Both the position numbers and the translations under genes were made by a program. Of a stretch of 64,000 nucleotides of DNA, positions 1 through 11,091 are shown in pieces. The stretch is from positions 3,782,001 to 3,846,000 of the forward strand of contig CADCXC010000038.1 in the NCBI GenBank assembly GCA_902806595.1. Reading direction: 5' to 3'. Within the stretch, counting starts at the first letter, position 1, and every line of letters begins with the position of its first letter. Below the pieces are notes generated by a model. It saw only the letters and a list, made by a program, of their open reading frames with translations, was not told the DNA's origin and searched no databases. This stretch comes from Pyrenopolyporus hunteri (taxonomy: Eukaryota; Ascomycota; Sordariomycetes; Xylariales; Hypoxylaceae).

Positions 1-120
1 TTCATTTCGGAATTATCAACTAAGAGGCGTTTTAGGGGTACATGATCTTTTCCTTTATGCGGGAGACGTTAATTAGGGTCAATCCATACCCAATGGACGG
101 AAATGACAGTTCTATTCGCT

Positions 121-1003
121 CTACACCATTGGTGGTAGAGTAGACCCGGCCGGCACAGCTTGCTTCCAATAGTCTGTTTCTCTAAGCTGTTCATGCCACT
201 TTACCAGACTTGAGGGTAGAAGGTCAAGCCTTTTCTTCTCGTAGACTCGGCCTAAAAAGGCTAGCACATGTGCATCGAGAACGGTCGGCTCGGGACCAAA
301 TATGTAAGTGAAGCCGTCCTTTTCGACCGGGCGTTTTTCCATCAAGGCAGCTATTTTGGCGCAGAATTTACGCGTGCGGTCTTCGCTCTCTGCAAGATCT
401 GCTTCGGAATGGTTATCTGCCCACGCTTTGACCCTGTCCGAAGGGAGTTAGTAAAAGCCCAAGTACAATATAGCATACGATAGAATAACTACGGGATTCG
501 AATACTTACAGGTCGGCCTTGTATAGCAGAGCTTTCCTATATGCCTCAGAGATATCCGTCCTTTTACTTTGTTCAAGAATCCAGTCGAGATTAGTCTCAG
601 GATATTTCGTCTTGGTACCGAAAGTCAAGAGCTTGTAACTAATTTCGTGTAGTTCATGCAGAAGCTCCTCGATCACCTGCTTATGCTGAGGAGGCAGCAG
701 GCGAGGATACCAGTCGGAAATATAGTAAGATATGTCGACGCTCTCGGGCATAGGCTTATCGAGGACCTTGTCGTTGACGAGAACAGGGACAGAGCCTTTT
801 GCGTTGACGTTAAGCAAGTAGAATTCACTCAACTGCTCGCGGGCGTTGACAGTAATGTCAATGAACTTCCGTTCTAACTTCATCTCCGGCCGCCCCTCGC
901 GGGGTGGTCCGCGCATCTCGTAGGTCATTTGTACCATGATGGAACAAATAGAGTAGGTGGAGGTGTATAGGGTGAAGGGGGTTGAAAGATCTTTGGAAGT
1001 CAT
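121..1003 (-). CDS. Glutathione S-transferase-like protein (268 aa, 2 exons)
   Basis: Two exons, 1003-510 and 433-121, joined across a 76-bp intron (donor GTAAGT, acceptor CGGACAG); the split codon CT|G keeps the frame. The N-terminal ~100 residues fit a thioredoxin-like GST domain: a beta start TLYTSTYSICS, then a VPVL cis-proline element near residue 75. The C-terminal half is helical and contains PTVLDAHVLAFLG, which resembles the N-capping box of GST C-domains. Known for the family: glutathione conjugation or stress functions, usually cytosolic. The substrate cannot be read from sequence. The start was taken at ATG 1003 (MTSKDL), because an upstream in-frame Met at 1063 would add 20 residues unlike a GST start. 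The catalytic Ser/Cys is uncertain; S/T residues near 12-17 are candidates. No partner genes are evident nearby. Confidence 0.8.
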
Positions 1004-1797
1004 GATGAGATACGATACGCGCCGCTGAAACGGTGAATTCGAACTATGTTTGTAGGTGCACACCCCTATTATGCGGGGAAAAAAAAAAGGCGATTTTGGT
1101 ACTTGCGAAGAATTCGGTTTCTAGTTTCAAGGTGATCGAATAGACAATATTCAGACAATCCTACGTCCTAGCTATTATATTATTTCCCATGGAATCATCA
1201 TCTACCGTCGATTCTTCCGTGGGGTCCCGTCGGGGAAATCGACTCCCCGCGATATTAGGAATCAGTATTTCCATGCTTGGGAGATACGCACCAATTATGA
1301 GCCCCTCGATGGCTGAATAATCTAACGAGCTAATTATACATTCTATTCTCATATTTCTGTCGCTTTGCTTGAAGCCGCCGTTGATTTCGCTATTTTGTCG
1401 GCAGTACAACACCGGCAAGTTTATAAAGCGAGCTCCGTGTAGGGACGGACTCATAAGCGTGGCCCGGATTTTGCAGGAAATACGGAGATGATTGCGGAGA
1501 AATGCAACATCCTAACTTTAGGTTTATTAGTAGCTAGGGGTGTTCATGGCTCCTATCTACTAGTAAGAACGTGGGTGTTCTCCGCTGAGATGTCCTTTTC
1601 GGCTTCAAACAAAAGACGAAAGTGACAGGTTCCTAGTATCCCCGACTTTGCTATTTCTACAGATCGGAGTCTCTCTTACTTTAAGCAATCGTCAAAGTAT
1701 TTGGGCTGGCAGCTTATTAACCTCGAAAGAATATACGTTTCGTCGTCTTAACACCAAGCTGTCGCATTAAATATCTTCATTTAGCATTGGGTTGAAG
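1004..1797. other. Intergenic, 0.8 kb
   Basis: Region between the GST-like gene and the small four-exon gene. A 97-codon open frame on the minus strand (1161-1454) resembles no family and shows no splice partner. A poly-A tract lies near 1079-1088. I see no RNA gene or repeat here. Confidence 0.5.
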
Positions 1798-2332
1798 CTA
1801 AAACTTTTTACCCGGCATGCTATCAGTCTTCTCCCTTTTTTTCTTCAGCAGTTCCTCTTCTTCGCGCTGGATCTCAGCGTCAGTCTTCGCACCCCGCGAT
1901 GGCTCGTTTCCATGCAAAGTCGCCTACATTTATGGGGGGTTAGTGAACGAAAGATCGAATGACGTTTAAACTGCTTAGGCTGGACGTACACGATAAGTAG
2001 GGTCGTTCTTATATCGCTCCTGGATGCTATCTCGGATCTGGAAACGTTACGAAGGTCAGAGCCAGCACTGGGTATGTCATCGAATGAACGGCTTTCATAT
2101 CTGACGTACGTGTTCTTCGAGCATTTGGTTCATGACCTTGTTATGGTCCTCTAGACGACGTATCAGAGGTAAGCTACTAGTATATTCTGACGGAAGTTAG
2201 GCAGGACTTACTGGGCCTATAACCCTCCGCATTGACCTTGTGATGCTTTTCTTCGTTCGCGATACTGGCCCGCGGGTAGTTGATCTGGTCACCCTGTTCA
2301 TATATGCCGGGGGGTCCGTGGTCGCCAACCAT
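1798..2332 (-). CDS. Small hydrophilic protein, 111 aa, four exons
   Basis: Gene assembled by hand; each exon is too short to stand out as an open frame. Exons 2332-2212, 2150-2110, 2037-1990 and 1923-1798 are separated by introns of 61, 72 and 66 bp. Donors are GTAAGT or GTACGT and acceptors are TAG, CAG and TAG; all phases agree (40 codons+1, 14, 16, 42 with stop). The product starts MVGDHGPPGIYEQGDQ and ends with a charged Glu/Lys-rich helix and PGKKF. No signal peptide or membrane segment is visible. The last exon (ATLHGNEPSRGAK then EEEELLKKK) reminds me of small conserved fungal proteins, possibly of the conidiation-protein-6 type, but that is only an impression. Function unknown. Phase agreement over three introns makes a real gene likely. 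Confidence 0.72.
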
Positions 2333-2820
2333 ATCGAGGTATTTTATACTGATATCAGATGACGGATACTAAAGCGGAGAGAGATATAATGGACTGAGAG
2401 AGTCAATTTCAATTAATCCTGTAGAAAATAAATATGGTGAGTTCGTTTTCGTGGCGCTGGTATCTGTCTACATATATACCGCATACCGCTGGTCTGCGTT
2501 ACTTGTCCCTGAGGGGTGAACGTCATGATTGCGACGCTACTAGAGCAGTCTTTCCGGACAATATCTCAATTCGATTGATTTTAGAAGTCAATGGACCCAA
2601 ATATTGTTATTCGATGTTGATCTATCTAAACCTAGACACTTGGATTTCGAAATGCTGCAGTTGAATGATGTCATATATCGACATCATGATCAATGCATTG
2701 ACTATTCGTGCTCCGTCAGTAGAACCACGCTTGGTCGAATTTAGCTGCCCATCGTTCAAAAACACCTTCCATTCCTCAAAAACGTATTTCCTAATCTAAT
2801 ATTATCAGAGCTCATTCGTG
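2333..2820. other. Intergenic, 0.5 kb (divergent promoter region)
   Basis: Shared upstream region of two divergently transcribed genes: the four-exon small protein and the aldo-keto reductase. A 76-codon open frame at 2434-2664 has no recognisable features. Nothing else seen. Confidence 0.5.
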
Positions 2821-3972
2821 ATGGCGCTTATTCGACTCCTATCGGCCGGTGCCGTTCTAGTTGCCCCTCTTTATCTCCTCCTTCTGCCTGTGTGCTCAGT
2901 CGCAGCAGAAGGTCATGTTGCGCGAGTCAGGGAAATACCTAAGTTCGGCCTGGGCACCTGGCTATCCGATAGAAAGAAGGTAAGTATATCCAAAGATTCT
3001 CCAGTATTATATACCCGAATTGTAGATTTATCTCCATCTATTTTAGGTAGCACATGCCGTCCAATACGCCTTAGATTCGGGATACAACCACATCGACGCT
3101 GCTCTCATATATCGTAAGAATCATCAAATTCAGACATATGGACATACTACTTTAGTAACTAATGCAGCATCTACTTAGGGAATGAAGATGAAACTGGTAA
3201 AGGAATCTCAGCAGCAAAAGTCGCCCGAGAAGACATTTGGGTGACGAGCAAGTTGTGGAATGAACACCATCGACCCGATCAAGCCACCGCTGCAATTAAG
3301 AAGTCTATATCAGACCTTGGAGTGGACTATCTGGATCTCTATCTTATGCATTGGCCGGTTGCCTTCGTCCCTGGCGAGGGTACCAAGATAGACGAGGAGA
3401 CCTCCATCTTTGATACCTGGCGCGCCATGGAGAACCTCGTCCGAGCCAACCTGACCAAATACATCGGCATCTCTAATTTTGCTAAGAAAGACGTCGAGGC
3501 TATCTTGAACATGTGCACTGTATGTCCTTACGCCCATGAATTCGAGACGCACCCCTACTTGCAGCAACAGGACTTTGTCGACTTCCATAAGGACGTCGGT
3601 ATCAAGGTTATCGCATACTCGCCACTCGCGAATACAAATCCGACCTACGACAGTGGTATCGATCCTATAATGGGGGATCCATTTTGGAAAGATTTAGCGA
3701 GCAAGAAGAATGCTACGGTGGCGCAGGCCTTGCTTGCTTGGGGTCTCCAGAGGGGCACCATCGTAATTCCGAAGAGTGTGCACGAAAAGTACCTCGACGA
3801 GAACCGAGGCGCTTTAGAATTAAGTTTTACAGATGATGAAATGAAAGCGATCGGTGCCCGGGATAAGAAATTGAGATTGAATAACCCTGGTAAGAGCTGG
3901 GGGGTAAAACTATTCGAGGACTTGGATGACCCTACAAGGTTGGATGACGACGAGAAGAACGAGGACTTGTAA
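2821..3972 (+). CDS. Aldo-keto reductase with N-terminal secretory signal (339 aa, 3 exons)
   Basis: Exons 2821-2979, 3047-3113 and 3179-3972; introns of 67 and 65 bp with GTAAGT/GTAAGA donors and TAG acceptors; total exactly 340 codons with stop. The AKR barrel is clear: FGLGTW at the start, AVQYALDSGYNHIDAALIY (catalytic Asp and Tyr), TSKLWNE (Lys), LMHWPV (His), GISNF, IAYSPLA and VIPKSV for the cofactor site. All four residues of the AKR tetrad are present, so it should be an active NADPH-dependent carbonyl or sugar reductase. Oddity: about 30 hydrophobic residues precede the barrel (ALIRLLSAGAVLVAP, then a leucine run and VAAEG), and the tail is acidic, ending KNEDL. Most AKRs are cytosolic, so entry to the secretory route is inferred. 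ATG 2821 is the first ATG in frame; a GTG precedes it. Confidence 0.9.
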
Positions 3973-4431
3973 ATGGGACGTTAGCGAGTATGTCTTGAAT
4001 ATCTTTAACTCCCTCTGCATCCTATACACTCGATAGCTATGTGGCATGGATATAGTCATTATGTATCAATTATACGGCCCGGAGTGTAGGGTTCTAGGTA
4101 CACTTGCAACTATCCTTCTTCCATCTTTCTGCTTGATTCGCTCACAGGTATTCATCTAACTGTATGCATACCTAGGTACCTAGGTAGGTATCTAAGTTGT
4201 ACCTGGTGATTATGGGCTTTTCTCTCTAAATCGAGGCATTGTGACGATATGGCACTACTATGGCGAGGTAGAAAGGGACGGTTGCCTGCGTACTCTTCAG
4301 GTGCATGTCAAGGCAGGTCTCTGGATACCATCCCTGTTCTGACGGGTGGAAGTGAGAGAACCATCATGTTCCCTTATTGATAATTCTCGCCACCCTTCTG
4401 ATAAGTCGGCGCCGAAGTACCTAATTTGCTA
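3973..4431. repeat. Intergenic between convergent genes, with TACCTAGGTA-type repeat
   Basis: 3' ends of the aldo-keto reductase (+) and the sphingoid-base reductase (-) face each other here. Positions about 4168-4196 hold a run of TACCTAGGTA/AGGTAGGT units, a short palindromic repeat found in many gene-free stretches of this window. No gene seen. Confidence 0.6.
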
Positions 4432-5607
4432 CTATTCATCCTCCTTTTTCCTAGCCATTCCACTCGATCCGTGCTCTCTCCCCCACTTCGCGACTTTAGT
4501 ATCCATGTCCCATCTTACGAACACCATCACCACAAGCACCACCCACCCCAACAGCGTGTTTACTAATCCCTTCCAAAACCCTCCTCTTATGCTACCGCCC
4601 ATCACGCTTGTCATCACTAACCTGATAATTGTACTCGTGGGAATTAACTCCTCCCCACTCTCTAAGCCGAGAATAGCTCGTCGCGCCACTTCTCCTGGTT
4701 GAAACACTTGATCACCTTCTTCGAGAGATTTCGTCAGCTCCGTCTTGACTCGGTTCTCTTCGTCTAGACCCAGGGTTGGCATGGTGCTAGGGAAGACGGT
4801 ATGAACGCGCACGCGGGGGATATTCGGGTGCGCTGCTGCGTAGAGGTTCATTTCCTGGGAGAGTGAGTCGGAGAGAGACCGGACGGCGGCTTTAGAGGGG
4901 CTATACGGCGTAAAGCCGGCAAAACTGTAGAATGAAACGAAGGAGCCCGTGAAAATAAGATGGCGTGGTAGCAATGCGGTCGATTTTGCCGTTGAGTCTG
5001 GTTTCGATCTAGTGGGTTGTTTGGGGACAGTTGAACCCGTACCGGGCCGAAGCCAGGCGTTAAGCACTGCATGTGCCATATACGCACACGAGAAATAGTT
5101 GCTATCCATCATGGTTTGAAACTGTTCCGGAGGTGTATCGATATATAACGACGGGTGTGCGCTTCCACTACAACACCAAACGATATCAGGCGGAGAGCCA
5201 TGATTCCATGCGGTGGATAGGGCAACCACACGGATGCACTCGGCGGAAGTCGTCACATCGGCGCTGATATAATGGAAGCGTTGTGTATTGGGTGACCGAG
5301 CGCCTTGCTGCGTAGAGGTCAACATACACGGTCGCAGACTGAAGGGCGACGGCTAGGAAACAATATCATACCGAAATATAAGAAACGCCCTCCCGTAAAT
5401 TGTTTTCGTCACGCGCAACAATAATGACGTTGGCACCCTTCTCTGCTAGTTGACGGCCGGCATTCAAACCAAGGCCCCTAGAGCCGCCGGTAATGAGGAC
5501 GGTCTGGGAATACGGTAAGTTAAGAGGCGACTCATAGTATAGGAAAAAGAAGCAAAACACACCCTCCCTTCCACTGGGAATTGATTTCGAGACAAAAACG
5601 ACCCCAT
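4432..5607 (-). CDS. TSC10: 3-ketodihydrosphingosine reductase (TSC10/KSR family), 350 aa, 3 exons
   Basis: Reduces 3-ketodihydrosphingosine to dihydrosphingosine, the second step of sphingolipid synthesis, at the ER membrane (family knowledge). Exons 5607-5563, 5503-5372 and 5307-4432; introns of 59 and 64 bp. The first exon gives only MGSFLSRNQFPVEGR. The second starts TVLITGGSRGLG, the SDR nucleotide motif (residues 16-27). The third holds RFHYISADVT, the catalytic serine in FTGSF (~181) and YSPSK (Tyr194, Lys198). A hydrophobic segment VNTLLGWVVLVVMVFV (about 308-325) precedes a basic tail, as in fungal TSC10. The second acceptor (CTACGCAG at 5308) was chosen because it alone keeps the frame with a normal intron size; the open frame continues upstream to a spurious ATG at 5325. 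Single-copy housekeeping enzyme; no cluster evident. Confidence 0.92.
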
Positions 5608-6638
5608 TTCATCTACACACCGGGGGACTATGGCTAAAATCCCTCAAACTCTGAACATGAACAACGGAATATGCCGGCGGCGCGTTGAATGTCCCCTTGG
5701 ATACCCGGATACCGATGTGGTTGATCACGTGTTAGATCGAATAGGGGGTGATTGTGTGACTCCCTTATTTACGTAAGATTCGGCGGATAAGCGGTCTACG
5801 CGAAAATATAGGTAAATATTTAGAATCAAAGATTTAATCGTAAAATGCCATTTCATTATAACTGGTTTAGTGTAGCTACAAAGGTGTTCTCGTTTTATAT
5901 GTTGCTCACGCACACGTCTTAGCGTCCCATTGTGCCGCTGTTATCTTACGGTCCGGCGTGTCTTGGGTTTACTACTGCCAAACCGTCGACTCTAGATAGG
6001 GGTCCGATCACCTTTAACTATGCATAAAGACGTAGCATCTCCGAAACCAGTTACCGTCGTAGCCTATTGCCCGTCTCCATAACTGGCTATGGTCACCACC
6101 AACACGGCATCACGTGACAAGGCGACCTGACCACACATTAGAACATCTCTATATTTCTAATCTACCGTCCTTCTCAACAACTCTGTCACTCTGTGATATA
6201 AACGCGATACTTGTGGCCAATCCGCTAGCAGCACTGAAGACATGGATAGGGCGCTCGGGGAGCCGGACGCGATTAAGAACGTTGTCAAAAGCACTCAGAT
6301 GCTCGCCATGGGAAACAAGGATGAAACTAGACAATGTGGAATTTCTTGTACGGAACCGTATCCAGGCTCTTTCGCCTTTGAATCCACGATCTATCGGAAG
6401 ATTAGACACGGAGATTTCTGCAAGCCCTAAAGACACACCGCAACTTACTACACGTTCCTTGGACGACATCAATTGAGGAAATTCGCTCCCGTCAAGAAGT
6501 TGGCTAGGATATCTTCAGGATAGAACCTTACGATATGTAGATAAAAATAGGCACATTGCTCCTGCGTATTCAGGGCGTATCCATCAAGATACACTCTTTC
6601 TCAATGAGATAATAGCCTAGGATTCCTTGCAGATTCCA
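5608..6638. other. Intergenic, 1.0 kb
   Basis: Between two minus-strand genes. Overlapping open frames on both strands at about 6114-6476 (120 and 107 codons) have no recognised domain, no splice partners and no conserved-looking motif, so neither is called. No repeat or RNA gene seen. Confidence 0.45.
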
Positions 6639-7901
6639 TTAGCCCGTACCTGTTGTGTTAGGATTTGCGGCTTTCAGTGCCTGCTCAACACCCTGGTAAG
6701 TATAGATCTTCCTCGCAAACTCTTCTGACGTAATGGGCTCCTTGTTCTTGTCTTCGCCCTCCCGTATACGGCCGATCTCGTGTGAACGGCGCCTAACGAA
6801 GTCTACACGCTCCTTGCGCAATGCCACGAACGTCTGTAGAGCGGCTGGTATAGCATCGGGAGAGTCGACGTCTCGTATGAGATAGCCCAAAGCCTCCGCG
6901 TCCTCAATGGCCATGTTACAGCCTTGACCAGCAAGCGGAACCACCGCATGGGCGGCATCCCCAATCAGCAAGGCCTTTCCAGAAAACCAATTGTCCATCG
7001 CGATTACATCGCGGATTCTCCAGGCGTCAATCTGGCTGTGTCGGAAGAGGTTAATGAAGCTTTCCCCGAATTCAGATCCCAATTCCTCGACTACTCTCGA
7101 TACAGGGATATCTCTGATTATGGCGGTCCTAGCAGAGTCAAATTTCTCGGAAAACTCATTCTCGGAAGTGTAAGCCACTGCCTGTAAGGTAGTGGGCGAG
7201 GAATGGTAAACGAGAATGTGCTTGTTCAGCTGGGGGCCCGATCTCGCATGTGCGCTGCACAGTCCAGCTTGAGTTGCGGGGTTGGACAGGTAATCAAAGC
7301 TAGAATCCGATCGAATATCTTCGACGGAGAACTGAGACATAAATGCCAGGGTGTCGTATGTTTTGATCGAGGACGAAACCTCTTGCCCTCCTAGGATGGC
7401 GTTACGGACAACCGAATTGATGCCGTCAGCGCCAACGATCAGGTCGGCCTCGAAGACCGCTCCATCCTCAGTCCACACTTTCCCAGCCGATATGTCAACT
7501 TTAGTTACCTTGGCGTTCTGAATGGCTTTCGCGGGTGTTCCAGGAAATTCTGTACTGGTCGCGAATCGAAGCAGCTCCTCTTGTAATACGGCCCGCTTGA
7601 CCAAGACAGAGGGAGCCCCGCCAAATCTGACCCTCGTATCGAAGTGAGTAGTCTTCAATTCATTGTTGTCTGGATCTCTTATCCAAGTGTGCGTCATAAC
7701 AGCCGCGTTGAGATTTTCAGATTTAATACCTGCTTTTTGCAGGAGATTGAAGGCGTTAGAGACGATTGACATGCCATAGTCGTTCACGGTGAAGTCAAGC
7801 GCACCGCGTTCGAGGATAGTAACGTGGTGCTTGGCCCGAAGAAATCCTGCAGCTGAAAGTCCCCCGATGCCAGCGCCGCAGATAACAATTCTAAGAGGCA
7901 T
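6639..7901 (-). CDS. FAD-dependent monooxygenase, salicylate hydroxylase-like (420 aa, single exon)
   Basis: Flavoprotein aromatic-hydroxylase fold of the PHBH/salicylate hydroxylase superfamily. Visible motifs in order: GAGIGGLSAA (residues ~9-18, Rossmann GxGxxG), ERG (31-33) for the ribose, R103 after VLVK, IVGADGINS (the DG motif, ~155-163), and GDAAHAVVPLAGQG (~314-327, second FAD phosphate contact). NAD(P)H and O2 use is inferred from the family; the substrate is not deducible. The start was set at ATG 7901 (MPLRIVI) because it places the Rossmann strand at the N-terminus; a 29-residue extension from 7988 is possible but unlike the family. At 420 aa the length is normal, and the C-terminus looks complete (ends NTTGTG). 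Such enzymes occur both in catabolism and in secondary-metabolite tailoring; no neighbouring biosynthetic core gene is present. Confidence 0.88.
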   Translation of the reverse strand: MPLRIVICGAGIGGLSAAGFLRAKHHVTILERGALDFTVNDYGMSIVSNAFNLLQKAGIKSENLNAAVMTHTWIRDPDNNELKTTHFDTRVRFGGAPSVLVKRAVLQEELLRFATSTEFPGTPAKAIQNAKVTKVDISAGKVWTEDGAVFEADLIVGADGINSVVRNAILGGQEVSSSIKTYDTLAFMSQFSVEDIRSDSSFDYLSNPATQAGLCSAHARSGPQLNKHILVYHSSPTTLQAVAYTSENEFSEKFDSARTAIIRDIPVSRVVEELGSEFGESFINLFRHSQIDAWRIRDVIAMDNWFSGKALLIGDAAHAVVPLAGQGCNMAIEDAEALGYLIRDVDSPDAIPAALQTFVALRKERVDFVRRRSHEIGRIREGEDKNKEPITSEEFARKIYTYQGVEQALKAANPNTTGTG

Positions 7902-9510
7902 TTCCGTGTATTTTCTGAAGGCAATGCGCCATATATAACTCAAGCGTGCCAGGGTAATCTGTAAAACCAGAAAGCTTAGAATTTCCACAGAGTTTCTAAA
8001 GCGATTAGAGTTGAAGAAGGTATCAAAATAACACCAGAGGCTGTGTCTTCGTCTGACATTCGAAATCGAATCTCCACATATCGCCGCCTCTTAGCAAACG
8101 GTACCAGCCAAGACGGAGGACGCGGCACCTAACGTATTATACCGATGTATCCATCCATACCTTATTCAGCCAACAAACATCGTATCATGGCGAACGGCAT
8201 AGACTATCGAGAGACATGGCTTCCGAGTATTAAATGGGAGCCGGCATACCATCATTTCATAGGGAAATCTGAAATCATTTCTTGGGTGGGTGCGGCCATG
8301 GCTATCAAAGTGATCTGGAGAAAAAAAAGAAAGAATATTGAATACTACAGGGCCTAGACGCCTAGAGTCTAAGCTATTACCTGGGTGGTAGGTACCTACA
8401 GAGCTTCTGTATAGCACTATCGGAACGCCTTTGGGGGTTTCGGACGAGGGCCTTTGGCTTAGCTCCGAACGCTGTACGCCCGAGTTCAACGGGTTTAGGC
8501 AGGTTGTGATACCTACTTAGGTAGGTACCTATATTGCCTGCTTTGGGCTAGTGTTCATTATAAATTCTGCTTCTACTATGTATTATTTTCGTGTCAACAG
8601 TGAGGCTTCGAACGTGGTGGCATATGGGATTTAGCTATTAAAAGCCTTCATAAAATGAGATAAACTCTTCGCGATCGATAAACTGATCTTAAGTACGCCG
8701 ACCGAGGTAAGTAGGTAGACAACGTTTTCTCGTTTCCTCCCTTTTACCCATCAACTCTCCTAGTCGCTATCTTCGTCTTTCCAGTCCCTATTATCCAATT
8801 GTGTTGTCTCCTACTTTCGAAGGATTAAGCGACGCCCTATGTTAGCATGATGGTTGACAAAAATGGAGTTACTTAGCGTTAGCTCAACGTCCTCAAACAG
8901 TACCTAATGTTTTCAACGCAAATGGGCAGGGAGCTCGGACTTTCCAGTTATGCGGGCGCGCTGAATCAATAAGTCGGTTACTCAAGTACCTATATTTTTA
9001 CAGGTAAACTGATGATATATGAGAATTCTAAGTCAGAGTGTATATATATTAAGGACTCAATCCGGGTCGCAACGATACGCATAACAAAGGGATCGTTTAG
9101 GAAATCAACACCTAAGCCAATACCATAATCCTCCAAACCGCCTGCAACACTAACAGGCTATCAACCAACCTAATCAAAGTCCCCAACAGCGGGTTGAGTG
9201 CCCTAAGCCCGCTGTACGGACCTTCCCATGCGCTAAAAAGAATTAGAACCCTAGGTAGGTACCTACCCCAATCCCTGTTCGTTTAACATCGAAACTGCCC
9301 ATACGCTGCGCTCGCCTTATGTAAATCCGCGGGGTCGCTGCTTACTTCTTTAGGCAGGAACGGGGCACTACGGTGCGCTAAGGTAAAAAAATAAAAAATA
9401 AAAAAAAGCTTCCACATCGTAGCTGAATTGGAACCTCCCAGGATTTACATAATTTATGAATCTATGTAATGTAGGCTCTCATTTTCCTCTACAAGGCGAA
9501 ATCGGTCATA
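7902..9510. repeat. Intergenic, 1.6 kb, with several palindromic AGGTACCT repeats
   Basis: Gene-free region upstream of the monooxygenase (-) and the DUF1308-like gene (+). Runs of GGTAGGTACCTA lie near 8386-8400, 8513-8533 and 9248-9270. Open frames at 8145-8489 on both strands are not supported by any motif. An A-rich stretch lies at about 9385-9408. Confidence 0.55.
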
Positions 9511-11091
9511 ATGGCCCCTTCAGCAGACGGTCATTACCCGGACGACGTCACCCCAGACGCCGCTGATGGATTAGCGCTAAGTAAGGATCTGCTCGAGAGT
9601 GCTAAGTCGCTGCAATCTGAGCTTCAACGCTTCGCGGAGCACCTCACCGAGGTGTATCGTGATTACTTCCAACATATGCCAACATATGTCCATACTTCCT
9701 TTACTAGCGAGCTTCGATCAGAGGTAGACAACCTCGAAAGGGTTCTTCGTGACCTGTCATCGGACCCTCTAGCCTCTCACCGCGCGCAGTCTAGCAACCT
9801 TCCATTTCTTGAGCCTGTGTGGGATACAGCCAAGAGATCGCGAGACATCGTGAGACTGAGATGCGCCGTTTCTACCGGGCCTTTCAAAAAACCTATATTG
9901 GCACCGGGAACACGTATTGTCCGAACACAGGGTGAATCGCAGCCCTTCCGGTCGGGGAGCCTTATTATTGATGTGATAGCCGACGGTGGTCATTCATGGT
10001 ATAAAGTCTCGTCTATGACCAATAGAAGGCTGCTGTTTGACTTAGCAAAGGAAGCAATATTCTGCGGAGATAGCGACGATGACGAAGCAGGAGTTGGGGT
10101 AGCCACCCAGTATTACGAAGATATCCCTCTTGTGAAGCTGGCTAGGAAACTGGCCGACACAGCCAAGGGGCACCGTATTCAAACAAAAACCCCGACTACT
10201 TATCTCGTCCTACCACGCATAAAGGAGGGCGAAAACTCCGAGATCGATGGGATCCTTGATGCCTGTCGTCAGCTTGGCGTCCGTCTTCTCTGTAGCGACG
10301 CTCTATCGCCAGCTCCGCCTCTTTCGGACAGTCTCCTCCACATAATGGCTCCAAGCCCGAAATCGAATTTCTCCGAGGTTTTAAACGTTGACACCTCTCT
10401 TCTAGTCGCTCTTGCGTCCGACTTCTCTCACGCGACGGCAGTTAAGCAGCCGTGGTTTAGTCATTCACACAATGACCACGCTGATCTAGAGAGTAAGCAG
10501 CCAATGCTTTCGTTGGTATATCCTATGATAAGTGATCACAAGCTCGTCTGCACTCGGGAGGCAGCTGAAACCTTCTTCCATATTGTCGATACCTTAGCAA
10601 CTGAGTCCGAAAAGGCCCGTGCCTATCTAATACTAAAGTCCGACGACAATAAATCGCGGGGGCAGAGAGTAGAAGAGTTGCAAAGATTATCAATCCACAA
10701 GGTTCCACCCCACTTGCAACTACCCATCGCTATCGTCGACATGAATGAGAACAATTGCCAGGCTCGCTTCACTGATGGAATCAAGAAGAAGCTGGAAACT
10801 GTATTGAATCCCGGAAGATCTGTTTTCTCATATGGCTGGGCGAGTGGACGTACCACGTTAACCTGCAATTCAGTCTTCATCAAGCAGCTCGAGAAGGACC
10901 TTGAGCAGCTCCCGATATTGGAAGATCTACCCTGGCCATCAATATGGGCCTTCCCTACATCACGACCATTTGTCGGCGTCCCAAAGGGAGATCGCAAACG
11001 CGTCCGAAAGCACATCGGTGGTTGCAGTGAAACTTGCACCTGCGGAATAATAGAACTTTACGGCCATCAGAGTAACGTTACGATACTATAG
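9511..11091 (+). CDS. DUF1308-like conserved protein (526 aa, single exon)
   Basis: Uninterrupted 526-aa protein starting at ATG 9511 (MAPSADGHYP). The N-terminal ~130 residues are helical (SLQSELQRFAEHL). The C-terminal part carries segments I associate with the DUF1308 (C7orf25-like) family: LNVDTSLLVALASDFSH near residues 292-308, and FSYGWASGRTTLTCNS near 442-457. The function of this eukaryotic family is not established to my knowledge; a PIN-like nuclease relationship has been suggested for related domains, but I cannot verify that here. No signal peptide or membrane segment. A Cys cluster near the C-terminus (CSETCTC, ~510-516) could bind metal but is unproven. Family assignment is from recalled patterns, not a search. 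Confidence 0.68.
   Translation: MAPSADGHYPDDVTPDAADGLALSKDLLESAKSLQSELQRFAEHLTEVYRDYFQHMPTYVHTSFTSELRSEVDNLERVLRDLSSDPLASHRAQSSNLPFLEPVWDTAKRSRDIVRLRCAVSTGPFKKPILAPGTRIVRTQGESQPFRSGSLIIDVIADGGHSWYKVSSMTNRRLLFDLAKEAIFCGDSDDDEAGVGVATQYYEDIPLVKLARKLADTAKGHRIQTKTPTTYLVLPRIKEGENSEIDGILDACRQLGVRLLCSDALSPAPPLSDSLLHIMAPSPKSNFSEVLNVDTSLLVALASDFSHATAVKQPWFSHSHNDHADLESKQPMLSLVYPMISDHKLVCTREAAETFFHIVDTLATESEKARAYLILKSDDNKSRGQRVEELQRLSIHKVPPHLQLPIAIVDMNENNCQARFTDGIKKKLETVLNPGRSVFSYGWASGRTTLTCNSVFIKQLEKDLEQLPILEDLPWPSIWAFPTSRPFVGVPKGDRKRVRKHIGGCSETCTCGIIELYGHQSNVTIL

Noticed and set aside
1161..1454. 97-codon minus-strand open frame
   Set aside because: No family resemblance, no splice partner, and low-complexity context between two better-supported genes.
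6114..6476. Overlapping open frames on both strands (120 and 107 codons)
   Set aside because: Mutual shadows with no motif, no signal and no continuation by splicing; cannot decide that either is real.
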